Below are positions 44,738 through 53,875 of a stretch of 64,000 bases of DNA, piece after piece; the stretch's first letter is position 1; every line of letters begins with the position of its first letter. The notes beneath the pieces are model-generated. The model searched no databases. It saw only the letters and a program-made list of their open reading frames with translations, and had not been told where the DNA came from. The DNA is from Spirochaetes bacterium GWE1_32_154 (GTDB lineage: Bacteria > Spirochaetota > GWE2-31-10), in assembly GCA_001829315.1 (NCBI GenBank), contig MIAY01000017.1:7568-71567 (forward strand), written 5' to 3'. Position numbers and translations under genes: made by a program.

Positions 44738-45277
44738 TTATTTATTATTCTTATACTTATTCCCATAGGGTAAAATCATATTAGTCAGTTTCCTTGCATC
44801 ATATAACGATTGAGGATTAACAATTGCGCCGGCAAAGTCAGTATTTGTTAAATCAGAACCGTAAAAAACAGCACCGGTTAAATTTGCATTACGAAATTTG
44901 GCACCGGTTAAATCGGCATTAATAAATTTGGCACCGGTTAAATCCATACCGGAAAAATCAACATTTTTTGCTTCAACATCTGTAAAGTCGGTATTAAACG
45001 CTGAAGCATCTTTAACTATAGCTTTATTCATAGTCACACCGTTCAAAAATGAGTAACTTAAATTCACTCCTGTTAAATCAGCTCCGGTGAAATCAGAACC
45101 ATTTAATATTGAATATTTCATATCTGCTTTTACAAATTTACTGCCTTTGTAAACTCTGTTTGACAGGTCTTTTCTCGATAAATCCTCACCGGATAAATCA
45201 ACTTTTTTATACGTACAGAAATCAAGCCCGAACATCATATAACCTGCCAGAAATAATGTTGAAAATAATTTTAACAT
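44738..45277 (-). CDS. Exported pentapeptide-repeat protein
   Basis: About 179 residues. Short signal sequence (MLKLFSTLFLAGYMMFGLDF), then about 20 pentapeptide repeats of the A(D/N)LxG type (GADLTGVNL, NADLTGAKFRNANLTGAVFY), forming a right-handed quadrilateral beta-helix. The ATG at 45277 has GGAGG 4 bases upstream. A Cys near the cleavage region (LDFCTYKK) could be a weak lipobox. Function unknown. Confidence 0.85.
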   Translation of the reverse strand: MLKLFSTLFLAGYMMFGLDFCTYKKVDLSGEDLSRKDLSNRVYKGSKFVKADMKYSILNGSDFTGADLTGVNLSYSFLNGVTMNKAIVKDASAFNTDFTDVEAKNVDFSGMDLTGAKFINADLTGAKFRNANLTGAVFYGSDLTNTDFAGAIVNPQSLYDARKLTNMILPYGNKYKNNK

Positions 45278-45340
45278 ATCGCCTCCGAAATAAATTATAC
45301 AGAAATTGAATAATAAAGTCAATCAAAGCATTGTGTCCGG

Positions 45341-46468
45341 CTATCGTTTATGATTCGCAAAATAGGTACAAACAAGAGGTACTTGTGATGTTTCAATAAT
45401 TCCTGATGCACCGGTTGTTAATGTTCCTGAATTTATTAACGATTGTAATATACCGTCTTTCTGGTTATCATTGATAACAAGATCACTCATTTCACGGGCA
45501 GGAAGTACAAATTTATAATCACTGTCAAATGATTTATAATCGAGAGTATAGACAGTTGCCCCGCCTGCCCCGTCATTCATAGCCTGGTTTATGATGTTTC
45601 CGATATACCCTTCATTCGTAAAAACCGTAATATTTATCATCTTTTTTAAATATTTTCTTCTACCTGACCGCTTAGTAAGCTCTGATTCCGAAAATTTTCT
45701 TCGCCACTCATTGTTTCCTTTGATCTCATCAATTGCCTGAATTATCTGCTCGGTACTGGCAACCTGTTTTAATGTCCCACGAAATAACCGTGTATTTATA
45801 AATGCTTTTCTTATAGGAAACATATAAATAAACCCTTTTCCCGGCTGATCTAATCGAGCTATATCGACTAAAATCCCCATTACTTCCATGGCATCAATTT
45901 TTGAGACAGTCAATATCACGACTTCCTTTTCAGAAGGAATCGCCACTCTGATTAATCCGAGTTTTTCACGAAACCCGCCCCCCTCTCCATACGTTACCGT
46001 TGGAACACAAAACCCCATATCAAGTACCGATTTTATTATAATACCAGCTAAACCTCTTTGAATGATACAACTGATACCGGTAAAACCTGAGTTTGCAAGA
46101 TCATCAGATAACTCAAGACTATTTAATTTATCAAAATCAAAATGAAGCAGTTCAGAATTATACAAAGTAACTTCTTCAGTAAATACAGTTCCTCTTCCGG
46201 GATGATGAAATTCGCATTTTTTTATCAGATGATTCATAATTGCACTTTCATATTCAAAGGGAATAAAAAACCTGAAAATATCGGCGGGGTCATTTTCATA
46301 TTTCGTTTTAGTAATTAAACCGCCTAAATAATGTTTTTCCCTGATAACAACATTTCGTCCTGACTGTATGTGATAATTGACAATACCGGCTTCAAAAAGT
46401 GATTTTTCAACAAGATCTGATATCCATGTATAAACCTGACAGGTGACTTTAATCATTTTGTTACACAT
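45341..46468 (-). CDS. P-II-like regulatory protein paired with DUF1538 membrane protein
   Basis: About 375 residues. Several ferredoxin-like P-II-type modules: GLAGIIIKSVLDMGFCVPTV with YGEGGGFREKLGL (a T-loop-like stretch) and a domain ending LDQPGKGFIYMFPIRKAF, the G-K-G-F/I-Y-x-x-P seen in P-II-like proteins associated with DUF1538. The start at 46468 overlaps the stop of the DUF1538 gene by 8 bp. It probably senses a nucleotide or ion and gates the transporter. Confidence 0.75.
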   Translation of the reverse strand: MCNKMIKVTCQVYTWISDLVEKSLFEAGIVNYHIQSGRNVVIREKHYLGGLITKTKYENDPADIFRFFIPFEYESAIMNHLIKKCEFHHPGRGTVFTEEVTLYNSELLHFDFDKLNSLELSDDLANSGFTGISCIIQRGLAGIIIKSVLDMGFCVPTVTYGEGGGFREKLGLIRVAIPSEKEVVILTVSKIDAMEVMGILVDIARLDQPGKGFIYMFPIRKAFINTRLFRGTLKQVASTEQIIQAIDEIKGNNEWRRKFSESELTKRSGRRKYLKKMINITVFTNEGYIGNIINQAMNDGAGGATVYTLDYKSFDSDYKFVLPAREMSDLVINDNQKDGILQSLINSGTLTTGASGIIETSQVPLVCTYFANHKR

Positions 46469-48551
46469 TTTTTTTCTCTCCAATCAGATTTTCTGTGCCA
46501 TTTGTAATATATGACTCTTTTAATAGAACATTCTGCCGGTGTTGAACAAATAACCCGACTATCAGCACAGTAAGAATCGGGTATGCTGATGAGAGAGCTA
46601 ATATCCCGAACCCGTCTGAAACCCCGGTTTGCTGCCCTACTCCAAGCCCCATCGAAATAACCAGCGGAACCGTTACCGGTCCTGTTGTGACACCTGCAGA
46701 ATCCCAGGCGATAGTAACAAATTTTTCTTCTGAAATAAAAGTCAAACCGAGTAACACAATATATGGCGGTATTAACAGTACAATTAAGGGTATATCAAAA
46801 ATAATCCGCACTATACCGAAGCCCATTCCGATACCAACACCTATTGCAACTGATTGTATTAATAATTTTCTGGTAAACGTTCCGACGGTTATTTCTTCGA
46901 GGGTTATCCCTAAAGCATTTAATGCAGGTTCTGCAAGTGTTACACTATATCCCATAATAAATGCAAAAATAATAAGGAGAAAAAAACCTGCTATTGAGTT
47001 ATTTTTTCCGGTAACAGGACCGGTTTTGGCTGTATAAATAAATTCTTTTTTATTTTCATTAAAACTGGTTTTATCAAAAGGAATTTGCTTGTATCCGCTT
47101 TTTTCCTCGAGGTAGAAAAATGCTTTTTTCTCTCCTGATGCTGTTGTTGAGCGAATTACGATTGATTCATCGAAATCTTTAATAATCTTTTTCTCACCGG
47201 GTATATCAATTGTTTTAAAAGTCGCCGGTAATGTTATACCGACTTGACTACCCAGATTGGATAACCCCTTTTCAATACCAATATTAAATAACGTCATTCC
47301 GATTATTGAAAGGATAACCCCCAAAGCTATTTCATCTCTACGGGGCAAAGAACCTCCGGGTAAAAATGTCAGTAACAGAATAAGAAGCAATGATAGTGGA
47401 AGTATGGCTCGAACTGCAAGAAGACCGTTTTTTATAAAAGTATTACGACGGATTTTTTCACCGGTTAATGTATCTTTATTATCTGTGTATAGCTGATACA
47501 AAGTGGCATCTTGGAACGCCCACTTTTCAAAATCAGAATGATTTTTAAAGTAGCTTGTAATTTCTAAAGGATTAGCAATCAACTTTTCAAGCAATTCTTT
47601 TTGATTAACTTGTTCTCTTGTTGCGATTTCTTCACGTACATCGTGTGAACAATGTGATAAAAAACTTCCTGTATATAACTCTTTTGTAGTAAATATCTTT
47701 TCTACTTCTTTATGATTAAGAAAAAAATCATCAACACCGGCAGGATTAGGAATAGAGCCGGCTAATACTATTGCAGTAAGTATAACTGTTATAATGGGAA
47801 ATGCTGAAGCAAGTGTTACAACACCAAGACCTGAAGCATTTTCATCAGAACCTGAAATAACTCGCGATATACCAATACCAAGGGCTATAATAAGCGGAAC
47901 GGTAACAGGTCCTGTTGTAATACCGCCGGAATCCCACGCAAGTCCGGTAATCGGTAAAAGTTTTTTATTAAAAAGTAAATAAAGGGATAATAAAATAAGG
48001 GACGGAAAAAGTATGTAAATAAATGGTTTCAATGACCATTTATAGATAAAACGCAAAACTCCTATTAATACTGCAAGACCGACACCGATACAGATTGATA
48101 AAATAAGATGAAGAGAATAGCCATTTAATAGTGCAAACAATAAGGGAGATTCCCATGGCTTGACTGATGAACCTGCTGCATTCAGTACAGAAATTGCCGG
48201 TTCTGCTAATGTAGCGGCAAAACCGATGACAAATGCAAAAAACAATATAAAAACCAGGTGAAGTTTTCTCGGAAGTTGTTTACCGCAATACTCACCAAGT
48301 GGCATTATTCCAATAATCAAACCTTCCATAAAAAAAGCAAGCCCGAAAACAACAAGTGCAATTCCTCCGGCTATAATTAATGTCTGTTGTACCGGAATAC
48401 CAAGAATAAAAATCTGAAAAAAAACAAGATACAATACAATGATAGACACAGCTTTGATTTGAAATTTTATTTTTGAAGTTATATAGGGTAATAGTATTTT
48501 AAGAGTCTGCTTAAAAGGAACTTTAATTCTTAATTTATTTTTAGTAAACAT
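46461..48551 (-). CDS. DUF1538 double-domain integral membrane protein
   Basis: 696 residues, about 12-14 hydrophobic helices in two homologous halves. Both halves carry the DUF1538 signatures: GFAATLAEPAISVLNAAG and GYSVTLAEPALNALGITL; LAWDSGGITTGPVTVPLII and IAWDSAGVTTGPVTVPLVIS. Between the halves is a ~130-residue soluble insert. Transport function is likely but the substrate is unknown. Followed by, and coupled to, the P-II-like gene. Confidence 0.9.
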   Translation of the reverse strand: MFTKNKLRIKVPFKQTLKILLPYITSKIKFQIKAVSIIVLYLVFFQIFILGIPVQQTLIIAGGIALVVFGLAFFMEGLIIGIMPLGEYCGKQLPRKLHLVFILFFAFVIGFAATLAEPAISVLNAAGSSVKPWESPLLFALLNGYSLHLILSICIGVGLAVLIGVLRFIYKWSLKPFIYILFPSLILLSLYLLFNKKLLPITGLAWDSGGITTGPVTVPLIIALGIGISRVISGSDENASGLGVVTLASAFPIITVILTAIVLAGSIPNPAGVDDFFLNHKEVEKIFTTKELYTGSFLSHCSHDVREEIATREQVNQKELLEKLIANPLEITSYFKNHSDFEKWAFQDATLYQLYTDNKDTLTGEKIRRNTFIKNGLLAVRAILPLSLLLILLLTFLPGGSLPRRDEIALGVILSIIGMTLFNIGIEKGLSNLGSQVGITLPATFKTIDIPGEKKIIKDFDESIVIRSTTASGEKKAFFYLEEKSGYKQIPFDKTSFNENKKEFIYTAKTGPVTGKNNSIAGFFLLIIFAFIMGYSVTLAEPALNALGITLEEITVGTFTRKLLIQSVAIGVGIGMGFGIVRIIFDIPLIVLLIPPYIVLLGLTFISEEKFVTIAWDSAGVTTGPVTVPLVISMGLGVGQQTGVSDGFGILALSSAYPILTVLIVGLFVQHRQNVLLKESYITNGTENLIGEKKNV

Positions 48552-48698
48552 TCATACTCCAATATTCTGAATAGTAAGAAAATATCATTTTATTACAAAT
48601 CAACTAAAAAGTCGATTTATTTAAATAGATATATTCTATAATGCTTGTAATAAGCGATACCAGTCTATATTTTTTAATTAAATAAAGTAGCCGGACTC

Positions 48699-48727
48699 TT
48701 GAAAATAAAACTATTATAAGCTATTAT
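48699..48727 (+). promoter_or_regulatory. Sigma-70 promoter of the comFB-lol operon
   Basis: TTGAAA (48699-48704), 17 bp, TATTAT (48722-48727). The start codon at 48763 is about 30 bases downstream of the predicted transcription start. Confidence 0.6.
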
Positions 48728-48762
48728 AAAATATGTTTTTAATTAGATTTTTGGAGGATATA

Positions 48763-49065
48763 ATGGCTAACAGACTGAAAGATACATTAAATCTTAGCAA
48801 TCTTGTCAATGAAGCTGTTTTTGTTATCATTGAAGAAGTCGAAAAGCAATTAAATGAAGAAATTAATAACACAATATGTAAATGTGAAGATTGTGTACTC
48901 GATATGATTTCACTTGCCTTAAATAATGTAAAACCGGCTTACAGATCAACTCTTACCGGAGTTATTTATGCACAACAATTACATACAGAAGAAAACAAAA
49001 AAAAATATTCTGACGAGGTTAAAAAAGCTATTGCAAAAATTAAAAAAAATCCTTCTCATGACTAA
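48763..49065 (+). CDS. ComFB-family protein
   Basis: 100 residues, ATG with GGAGG 5 bases upstream. ComFB family hallmarks: LVNEAVFVIIEEVEKQL, Cys cluster CKCEDCVLDMISLALN, NNVKPAYRSTLTG. The family has been described as a cyclic dinucleotide receptor in cyanobacteria, so a second-messenger role here is possible but inferred. First gene of an operon with a lipoprotein and Lol genes, overlapping the lipoprotein gene by 8 bp. Confidence 0.85.
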   Translation: MANRLKDTLNLSNLVNEAVFVIIEEVEKQLNEEINNTICKCEDCVLDMISLALNNVKPAYRSTLTGVIYAQQLHTEENKKKYSDEVKKAIAKIKKNPSHD

Positions 49066-49624
49066 CAATAAAACAGTTCTTTTCCTGATCTTTTTGCTCA
49101 CATTAACCTCATGCGGAGTTATTCTCGATACCGGGAAAATTACAGGTGCATGGCAATTAGTGAGCTCAGAATACTATCTCTATAATGAAGTTACAGACTC
49201 ATATATCACAATCCTTGGCGATGCGACGACAGATGGATATAAAACTAAGATAGGGGCTCTGTTTTATTCTGACTCATTCAACATAATTATGACATTTGAT
49301 AATAATGGGGAATTTACCATTTCAGAAAAAATAACGGATCCTCAGACTACTAATTATATTGTTAATAAGCCCTCAGGAACATGGTCTATTGACAGCTATG
49401 AAAATACACTGAGTCTATCTGTTACCGAAGACATCCGGCCTGCGTTTAAGAATAAATATAATTTCTGGTCATCCGGTTTAACGTTAAAAAAAGAGTGGCC
49501 TTTATCTGATTTAATTAGTATGGAATTAATTATTACCGCTTCAGATATTGGCGAAGATACTATAGCCATTAATAAAACACCGTTTAAAGCCAAATCGATG
49601 AAAGGATATTTCAAGAAAATATGA
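49058..49624 (+). CDS. Lipoprotein of unknown function
   Basis: 188 residues. Signal peptide with lipobox LTLTSCG (Cys near residue 17). The mature part has GAWQLVSSEYYLYNEV and GTWSIDSYENTLSLSV, like a lipocalin-type or DUF5004-type beta-barrel. The ATG at 49058 overlaps the comFB stop; its own stop overlaps the next gene by 4 bp (ATGA). It could be a substrate or partner of the Lol transporter encoded next. Confidence 0.75.
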   Translation: MTNNKTVLFLIFLLTLTSCGVILDTGKITGAWQLVSSEYYLYNEVTDSYITILGDATTDGYKTKIGALFYSDSFNIIMTFDNNGEFTISEKITDPQTTNYIVNKPSGTWSIDSYENTLSLSVTEDIRPAFKNKYNFWSSGLTLKKEWPLSDLISMELIITASDIGEDTIAINKTPFKAKSMKGYFKKI

Positions 49625-50946
49625 CATTTAAAAACATTTTTCCAATTTTTACCAATTCCATTCTATTCAAATTATATGTGGGCGGAAGATTTATAAACCA
49701 CAAAAATGGTAAAAATAATATAATTTTCAATACCCTTTTTGCCGGTATCGCCGGTGGTCTTGCTGTACTTGTAGTTGTAATCGGGGTAATGAACGGTTTT
49801 CAAAATAATTACATTACCAGAAGAGTTGAAGTTGGTTCTTACCATGCAGTAATTACTCATAAAAAAGGTATTTCTGCATACAAAAAAATTGTTGATGATA
49901 TTTACAAAAATATTCCTGAGATAGAAGCCGCTGTTCCACATTCTGATAGAGAAGTTATTATTCTTTTTAAAAATCGTGCAAACTCTGATAAACAGCCGAT
50001 TAAACTTCGTGCTATCGATACAAATGAACTACAAAAAGATTCCGGTTTTCTCAAGTACTGTAAAATAGTCCGTGGTGACTTCAACCTTGATAACGATTCA
50101 ATTTTATTGGGAGAAGAACTTGGCTGGCGACAAATTAATTATGCAAAACAAGGTAATCTTGTATATATAACTCCAGATGTGAGCATAGGAAGTTTAAAGA
50201 ATGAAGGGTTACCATTTAAGGTTAAGGGTTATTTTAATACCGGCAGTTATGATTATGACCGTTATTGGGTTTTCATTGGTTTAAATGCATTTCACACCTT
50301 AACAGGTAATAAAAATGTTGATAGTATCGGCTTGAAATTTAAGGCAAAGGTTAATAGAAAAGAAGTTATTAGTAGATTAAAGAAATCATTACCGGATGAC
50401 CTTGTTATCCGGGATGCATCAGAAATTAATAAGGGATATTTTGCAGCATTAAAACTGGAAAAGACAATGATTTCATTTCTATTTCTTATTATTTTTATTA
50501 TGGTTTGCGTTAATATTTATGGAGCATTAAAACTGACTATTCTTGAAAAAAAGGAAAGCATACTTATTTTAAAAGCAATCGGGTTGCAACCCTCTGATAT
50601 AGAAATAATTTTTCTGTTGGAAAGTATTTTACTTGCATTTGGTGGTACAGCAGTAGGATTAATTATTGGTGTTTTTGTGAGTTTAAATATTCTTTCTATT
50701 TTTGCTGTTATTGAATATTGTATTAATGGCTTGTTGTATATTGCTTTACCGGCTGAGGTATTTAATCCTGTTAAATTATATGATACAAGCATTTACTATC
50801 AGACCGATCTTCTTGTTAAATTTTACCCGCATGAACTGGCTACGGCTGTTTTTGCTTTGATTATTATGACAATCGTTTCTGCTTTGATTCCGATTTTTAA
50901 AGCATCAAGAATCAGACCGAATGAAATTAACAGGACGGTATTATAA
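49621..50946 (+). CDS. LolC/LolE-family lipoprotein-releasing ABC permease
   Basis: 441 residues: TM1 (FAGIAGGLAVLVVVIGVMNG), a large MacB-like periplasmic domain, and three C-terminal TM helices with the FtsX core (ILKAIGLQPSDIEIIFLLES). The N-terminal GFQNNYITRR fits the LolC/E pattern. Forms an inner-membrane complex with the next two gene products to release lipoproteins to LolA. One base overlap with the next gene. Confidence 0.88.
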   Translation: MTFKNIFPIFTNSILFKLYVGGRFINHKNGKNNIIFNTLFAGIAGGLAVLVVVIGVMNGFQNNYITRRVEVGSYHAVITHKKGISAYKKIVDDIYKNIPEIEAAVPHSDREVIILFKNRANSDKQPIKLRAIDTNELQKDSGFLKYCKIVRGDFNLDNDSILLGEELGWRQINYAKQGNLVYITPDVSIGSLKNEGLPFKVKGYFNTGSYDYDRYWVFIGLNAFHTLTGNKNVDSIGLKFKAKVNRKEVISRLKKSLPDDLVIRDASEINKGYFAALKLEKTMISFLFLIIFIMVCVNIYGALKLTILEKKESILILKAIGLQPSDIEIIFLLESILLAFGGTAVGLIIGVFVSLNILSIFAVIEYCINGLLYIALPAEVFNPVKLYDTSIYYQTDLLVKFYPHELATAVFALIIMTIVSALIPIFKASRIRPNEINRTVL

Positions 50947-52229
50947 TGAAACTTGAAAATTTTATTGCTTTCAGGTACATACGATATTCAGGTGGAAACA
51001 AAGATATTTCGTCATCAGCAAAATCGGTGATTCTTTCTATAGCGTGTGCTATTATCTTTTATATTGCAGCTGCATCAATTATGAATGGATATATTTACGG
51101 TATTATGAAACTATCGTTTGAGGTCAGATCATTTCATCTTGCATTTAAAGATATTTCTTCCTATTCTGAGGCTGAAAGTTACCGTTTATTATTTAATGAA
51201 GATAAACGAACTATCTATACCGGTCTGTACCGGGAAACGAGTGTATTACTTTCTGCAAATTCAAAGAATACGGTTGTCGGTTTTTTCCGGGAAATTCCCG
51301 AAGATATTTTTACAAAAGATAAAGGATTTGATGATTGTGTTTCTATTACCTCGGGTACTAAATCGTTACTCATGAATCAAATAATGATTTCTGAGAAAAC
51401 AGCATCTAAACTTTCAGTTGATATTGGCGATTTTATTTTTTTAACCGCAATGACATCCGAGAATAACGGAAAATTGATTATCAGAAAGCTGTCTATTTCC
51501 GGTATATTTTCAACCGGTTTAACTGACTTTGACGAACAGATTTCATTCATCGGTAATAAAACGGGGGACAAAATATTTAAAGATTCACTACCGTACAATG
51601 TTATGATAAAAATTAATGATTACAATAAAGCCTCAGAGTTCAGCAGAGATTTTCTAATCAGCGGTATTCCCGGTTTAATAAGTTGGGATTATGATAATTA
51701 TAATGAGATTACTGCTGTTAAATTCCAGAAGAATGTTATTGCGTTTATCGTTATTCTTGTCATATTTGTTGCTGCATTAAACATTCTAACAACAATTCAT
51801 ATTACGATTCACGAGAAGTCTTCAGATATCGGTATTTTAAAATCAATCGGATGGACTCCAATAAAAATCATGGCAGTTTTTATTTTTAATGGAATTTATC
51901 TTGCTTTGATGGGTATTATTCCCGGTATTATAATAGGGCTTTTTATTATGTTCAATCTGAATAGTATAATGATTATTTCTGCAGATATATTTAATTATTG
52001 TATGCTGCAAATTCACAGTTTTACTTCACTTTTTTTTGCAAGCCCTGTTCCTGATGTGATTGAATTCTTTTCCAAAGACTTCTACCTTGATAAAATATAC
52101 ACATCAATTTCATTTGAGGAATTACTATTTATTACTTTTATCACTATGATTTTTGCAGTTATTGCTTCTGTTACACCATCAATTAAAGCTGGCTACATTA
52201 AACCAAATGAGGTATTGAAGAATGAATAA
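50946..52229 (+). CDS. Second LolC/LolE-family ABC permease
   Basis: 427 residues, the same layout as its neighbour: N-terminal TM (SIACAIIFYIAAASIMNGYI), periplasmic domain, and FtsX-type C-terminal TM helices (ILTTIHITIHEKSSDIGILK, then SIGWTPIKIMAVFIFNG). The two different permeases suggest a LolCDE heterodimer. Overlaps lolD by 8 bp (ATGAATAA). Confidence 0.87.
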   Translation: MKLENFIAFRYIRYSGGNKDISSSAKSVILSIACAIIFYIAAASIMNGYIYGIMKLSFEVRSFHLAFKDISSYSEAESYRLLFNEDKRTIYTGLYRETSVLLSANSKNTVVGFFREIPEDIFTKDKGFDDCVSITSGTKSLLMNQIMISEKTASKLSVDIGDFIFLTAMTSENNGKLIIRKLSISGIFSTGLTDFDEQISFIGNKTGDKIFKDSLPYNVMIKINDYNKASEFSRDFLISGIPGLISWDYDNYNEITAVKFQKNVIAFIVILVIFVAALNILTTIHITIHEKSSDIGILKSIGWTPIKIMAVFIFNGIYLALMGIIPGIIIGLFIMFNLNSIMIISADIFNYCMLQIHSFTSLFFASPVPDVIEFFSKDFYLDKIYTSISFEELLFITFITMIFAVIASVTPSIKAGYIKPNEVLKNE

Positions 52230-52893
52230 TATTGTTAAAGTTCAAAATCTTAAGAAATCTTTTACAACGGCTAATGAATCACTTGAGATCCTTTCAAACA
52301 TAAATTTGAATATAGATAAGGGTGAATTGATTTCTATTACCGGTGAATCAGGTTCAGGTAAATCAACACTACTTCACTTAATTGGAGGTCTTGACCTTGT
52401 TACTGAAGGAGAGATTTTTGTTAATTCCATTAATATTACCGCTATGAATGAGACTAAACTTTCATATTTCAGAAACAAAACGATAGGTTTTATTTTTCAA
52501 TCACATTATTTACTTGAAGAGTTTAACGCATTAGAAAATGTTATGATTCCGTATCTTATGAATAATTATAATAAAAAAATTGCCCGTGAGAAAGCATTAT
52601 ATTTGTTAAACATGGTCGGTTTAGATAACAGAGTAAAACACCACCCTTCAAAAATGTCCGGGGGTGAGCGACAAAGGGTTGCTATTGCCCGTGCGTTCAT
52701 TAACGAACCAATACTGATTCTTGCTGATGAACCGACAGGAAACCTTGATAACATGAACTCTGATAAAGTCGTTAATCTTCTATTTAATATCACTGATAGA
52801 ATGAAACATTCCCTGATTATTGTGACTCATTCAGAATCTATCGCCAATATGGCTGATAGAAACTACCACTTAAATCATGGTGTGCTTCAATAA
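52222..52893 (+). CDS. lolD: LolD-type ABC ATPase
   Basis: 223 residues. Walker A ITGESGSGKSTLLH, Q-loop FIFQSHYLLEEFNALENV (the LolD/MacB type), signature KMSGGERQRVAIARAF, Walker B ILILADEPTGNLD, H-loop IIVTHS. Energises the LolCE permeases. Last gene of the operon, followed by a hairpin terminator. Confidence 0.93.
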   Translation: MNNIVKVQNLKKSFTTANESLEILSNINLNIDKGELISITGESGSGKSTLLHLIGGLDLVTEGEIFVNSINITAMNETKLSYFRNKTIGFIFQSHYLLEEFNALENVMIPYLMNNYNKKIAREKALYLLNMVGLDNRVKHHPSKMSGGERQRVAIARAFINEPILILADEPTGNLDNMNSDKVVNLLFNITDRMKHSLIIVTHSESIANMADRNYHLNHGVLQ

Positions 52894-52926
52894 AATCGGA
52901 ACAGTACTATTTACGTCCCGATTTTT
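52892..52926 (+). terminator. Terminator after lolD
   Basis: 8-bp stem AAAATCGG / CCGATTTT with an 18-base loop, then a short T-run. It sits between the lolD stop and the convergent Fe-S gene. Confidence 0.6.
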
Positions 52927-52947
52927 AATCAAATATTCCCGGGAATA

Positions 52948-53790
52948 CTAAACCCAATCTTCACTTACTACCTCACCTCGCAGTCCAACGACAATACTTT
53001 TTACCGGTACTTTTCGGGATGCATTTCTTAATGCTTCCATTACCATTGCTATTAACCCGCCACAACATGGTACTTCCATCATTAAGACAGTTATAGTATT
53101 AACTTTTGAATCATTGATTAAAGCGGTAATCTTATCAAGATACACTTCTTTGTTTGCATCAAGTTTCGGACAAGCTATTACAAGTTTCTTTCCTTTTAAA
53201 TAATCCTGATGAAAATTACCCATAGCAAATGCAGTACAATCTGCTGCTATTAATAAATCAGCACCTTTAAAATAAGATGCCATTGGTGATATTAAATGTA
53301 ACTGTATCGGCCACTGTTGTAATTCTGAACTTATATTTCCTACCGATTTTTCTTTGTCGTTCTCACTATTATTTGAAAAGTCAACTGTTCTGCTTCCCGG
53401 ACATCCACCATGCATTTTTATTTTCTCCTTTGGTTCTTCTGTTTGTATTTGTATTTTATTATCTTTTAAATATTGTATTCCCTGATTATAATATTCGGTT
53501 TCACCATGATCTAACATGTGTTTTAAGTGTGCTTTAATAACATTTTCACCACCTTTTACTACATGTTCCATAACCTTTTTCTCATCATACGGTTCTGCCT
53601 CTCTTTCCTCTACTTCTATGGCTCCAAGCGGACAGTTACCAAGGCATGCTCCGAGTCCATCACAAAATAAATCGCTAATAAGTCTTGCTTTTCCATCAAT
53701 TATTTGTAATGCACCTTCAGCACAATTAGGAACACACATTCCGCATCCATTGCAAAGTGCCTCGTCTATCTTTATTATTTTTCTTTTCAT
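52948..53790 (-). CDS. Dicluster ferredoxin-domain protein
   Basis: 280 residues. Two N-terminal 4Fe-4S clusters (CNGCGMCVPNC and CDGLGACLGNC), a linker, then a C-terminal domain with conserved Cys (KMHGGCPGS, AADCTAFAMG, EVPCCGG) known from Fe-S proteins next to Crp/Fnr regulators. Likely a redox or electron-transfer protein in the cytosol. It is divergent from the Crp/Fnr gene, with a palindrome between them placed like a class II activator site for this gene. Confidence 0.88.
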   Translation of the reverse strand: MKRKIIKIDEALCNGCGMCVPNCAEGALQIIDGKARLISDLFCDGLGACLGNCPLGAIEVEEREAEPYDEKKVMEHVVKGGENVIKAHLKHMLDHGETEYYNQGIQYLKDNKIQIQTEEPKEKIKMHGGCPGSRTVDFSNNSENDKEKSVGNISSELQQWPIQLHLISPMASYFKGADLLIAADCTAFAMGNFHQDYLKGKKLVIACPKLDANKEVYLDKITALINDSKVNTITVLMMEVPCCGGLIAMVMEALRNASRKVPVKSIVVGLRGEVVSEDWV

Positions 53791-53849
53791 AAAAAACTCC
53801 TCGTTAATTCCTGATGATTATTATATACTATAAAAAATATAAATTAACC

Positions 53850-53863
53850 GTAACATATGTTAC
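53850..53863. promoter_or_regulatory. Perfect Crp/Fnr-type operator GTAACATATGTTAC
   Basis: 14-bp perfect palindrome between the divergent Fe-S and Crp/Fnr genes, directly upstream of the regulator's AGGAG. For the Fe-S gene its centre is about 41-44 bases before the predicted start point (minus-strand TATATA/TATAAT at 53820-53827). That geometry suggests activation of the Fe-S gene and autorepression of the regulator. Confidence 0.65.
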
Positions 53864-53875
53864 AGGAGTTTACGT

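Noticed and set aside
46687-47037. 116-codon plus-strand frame
   Set aside because: Antisense shadow of the second DUF1538 half.
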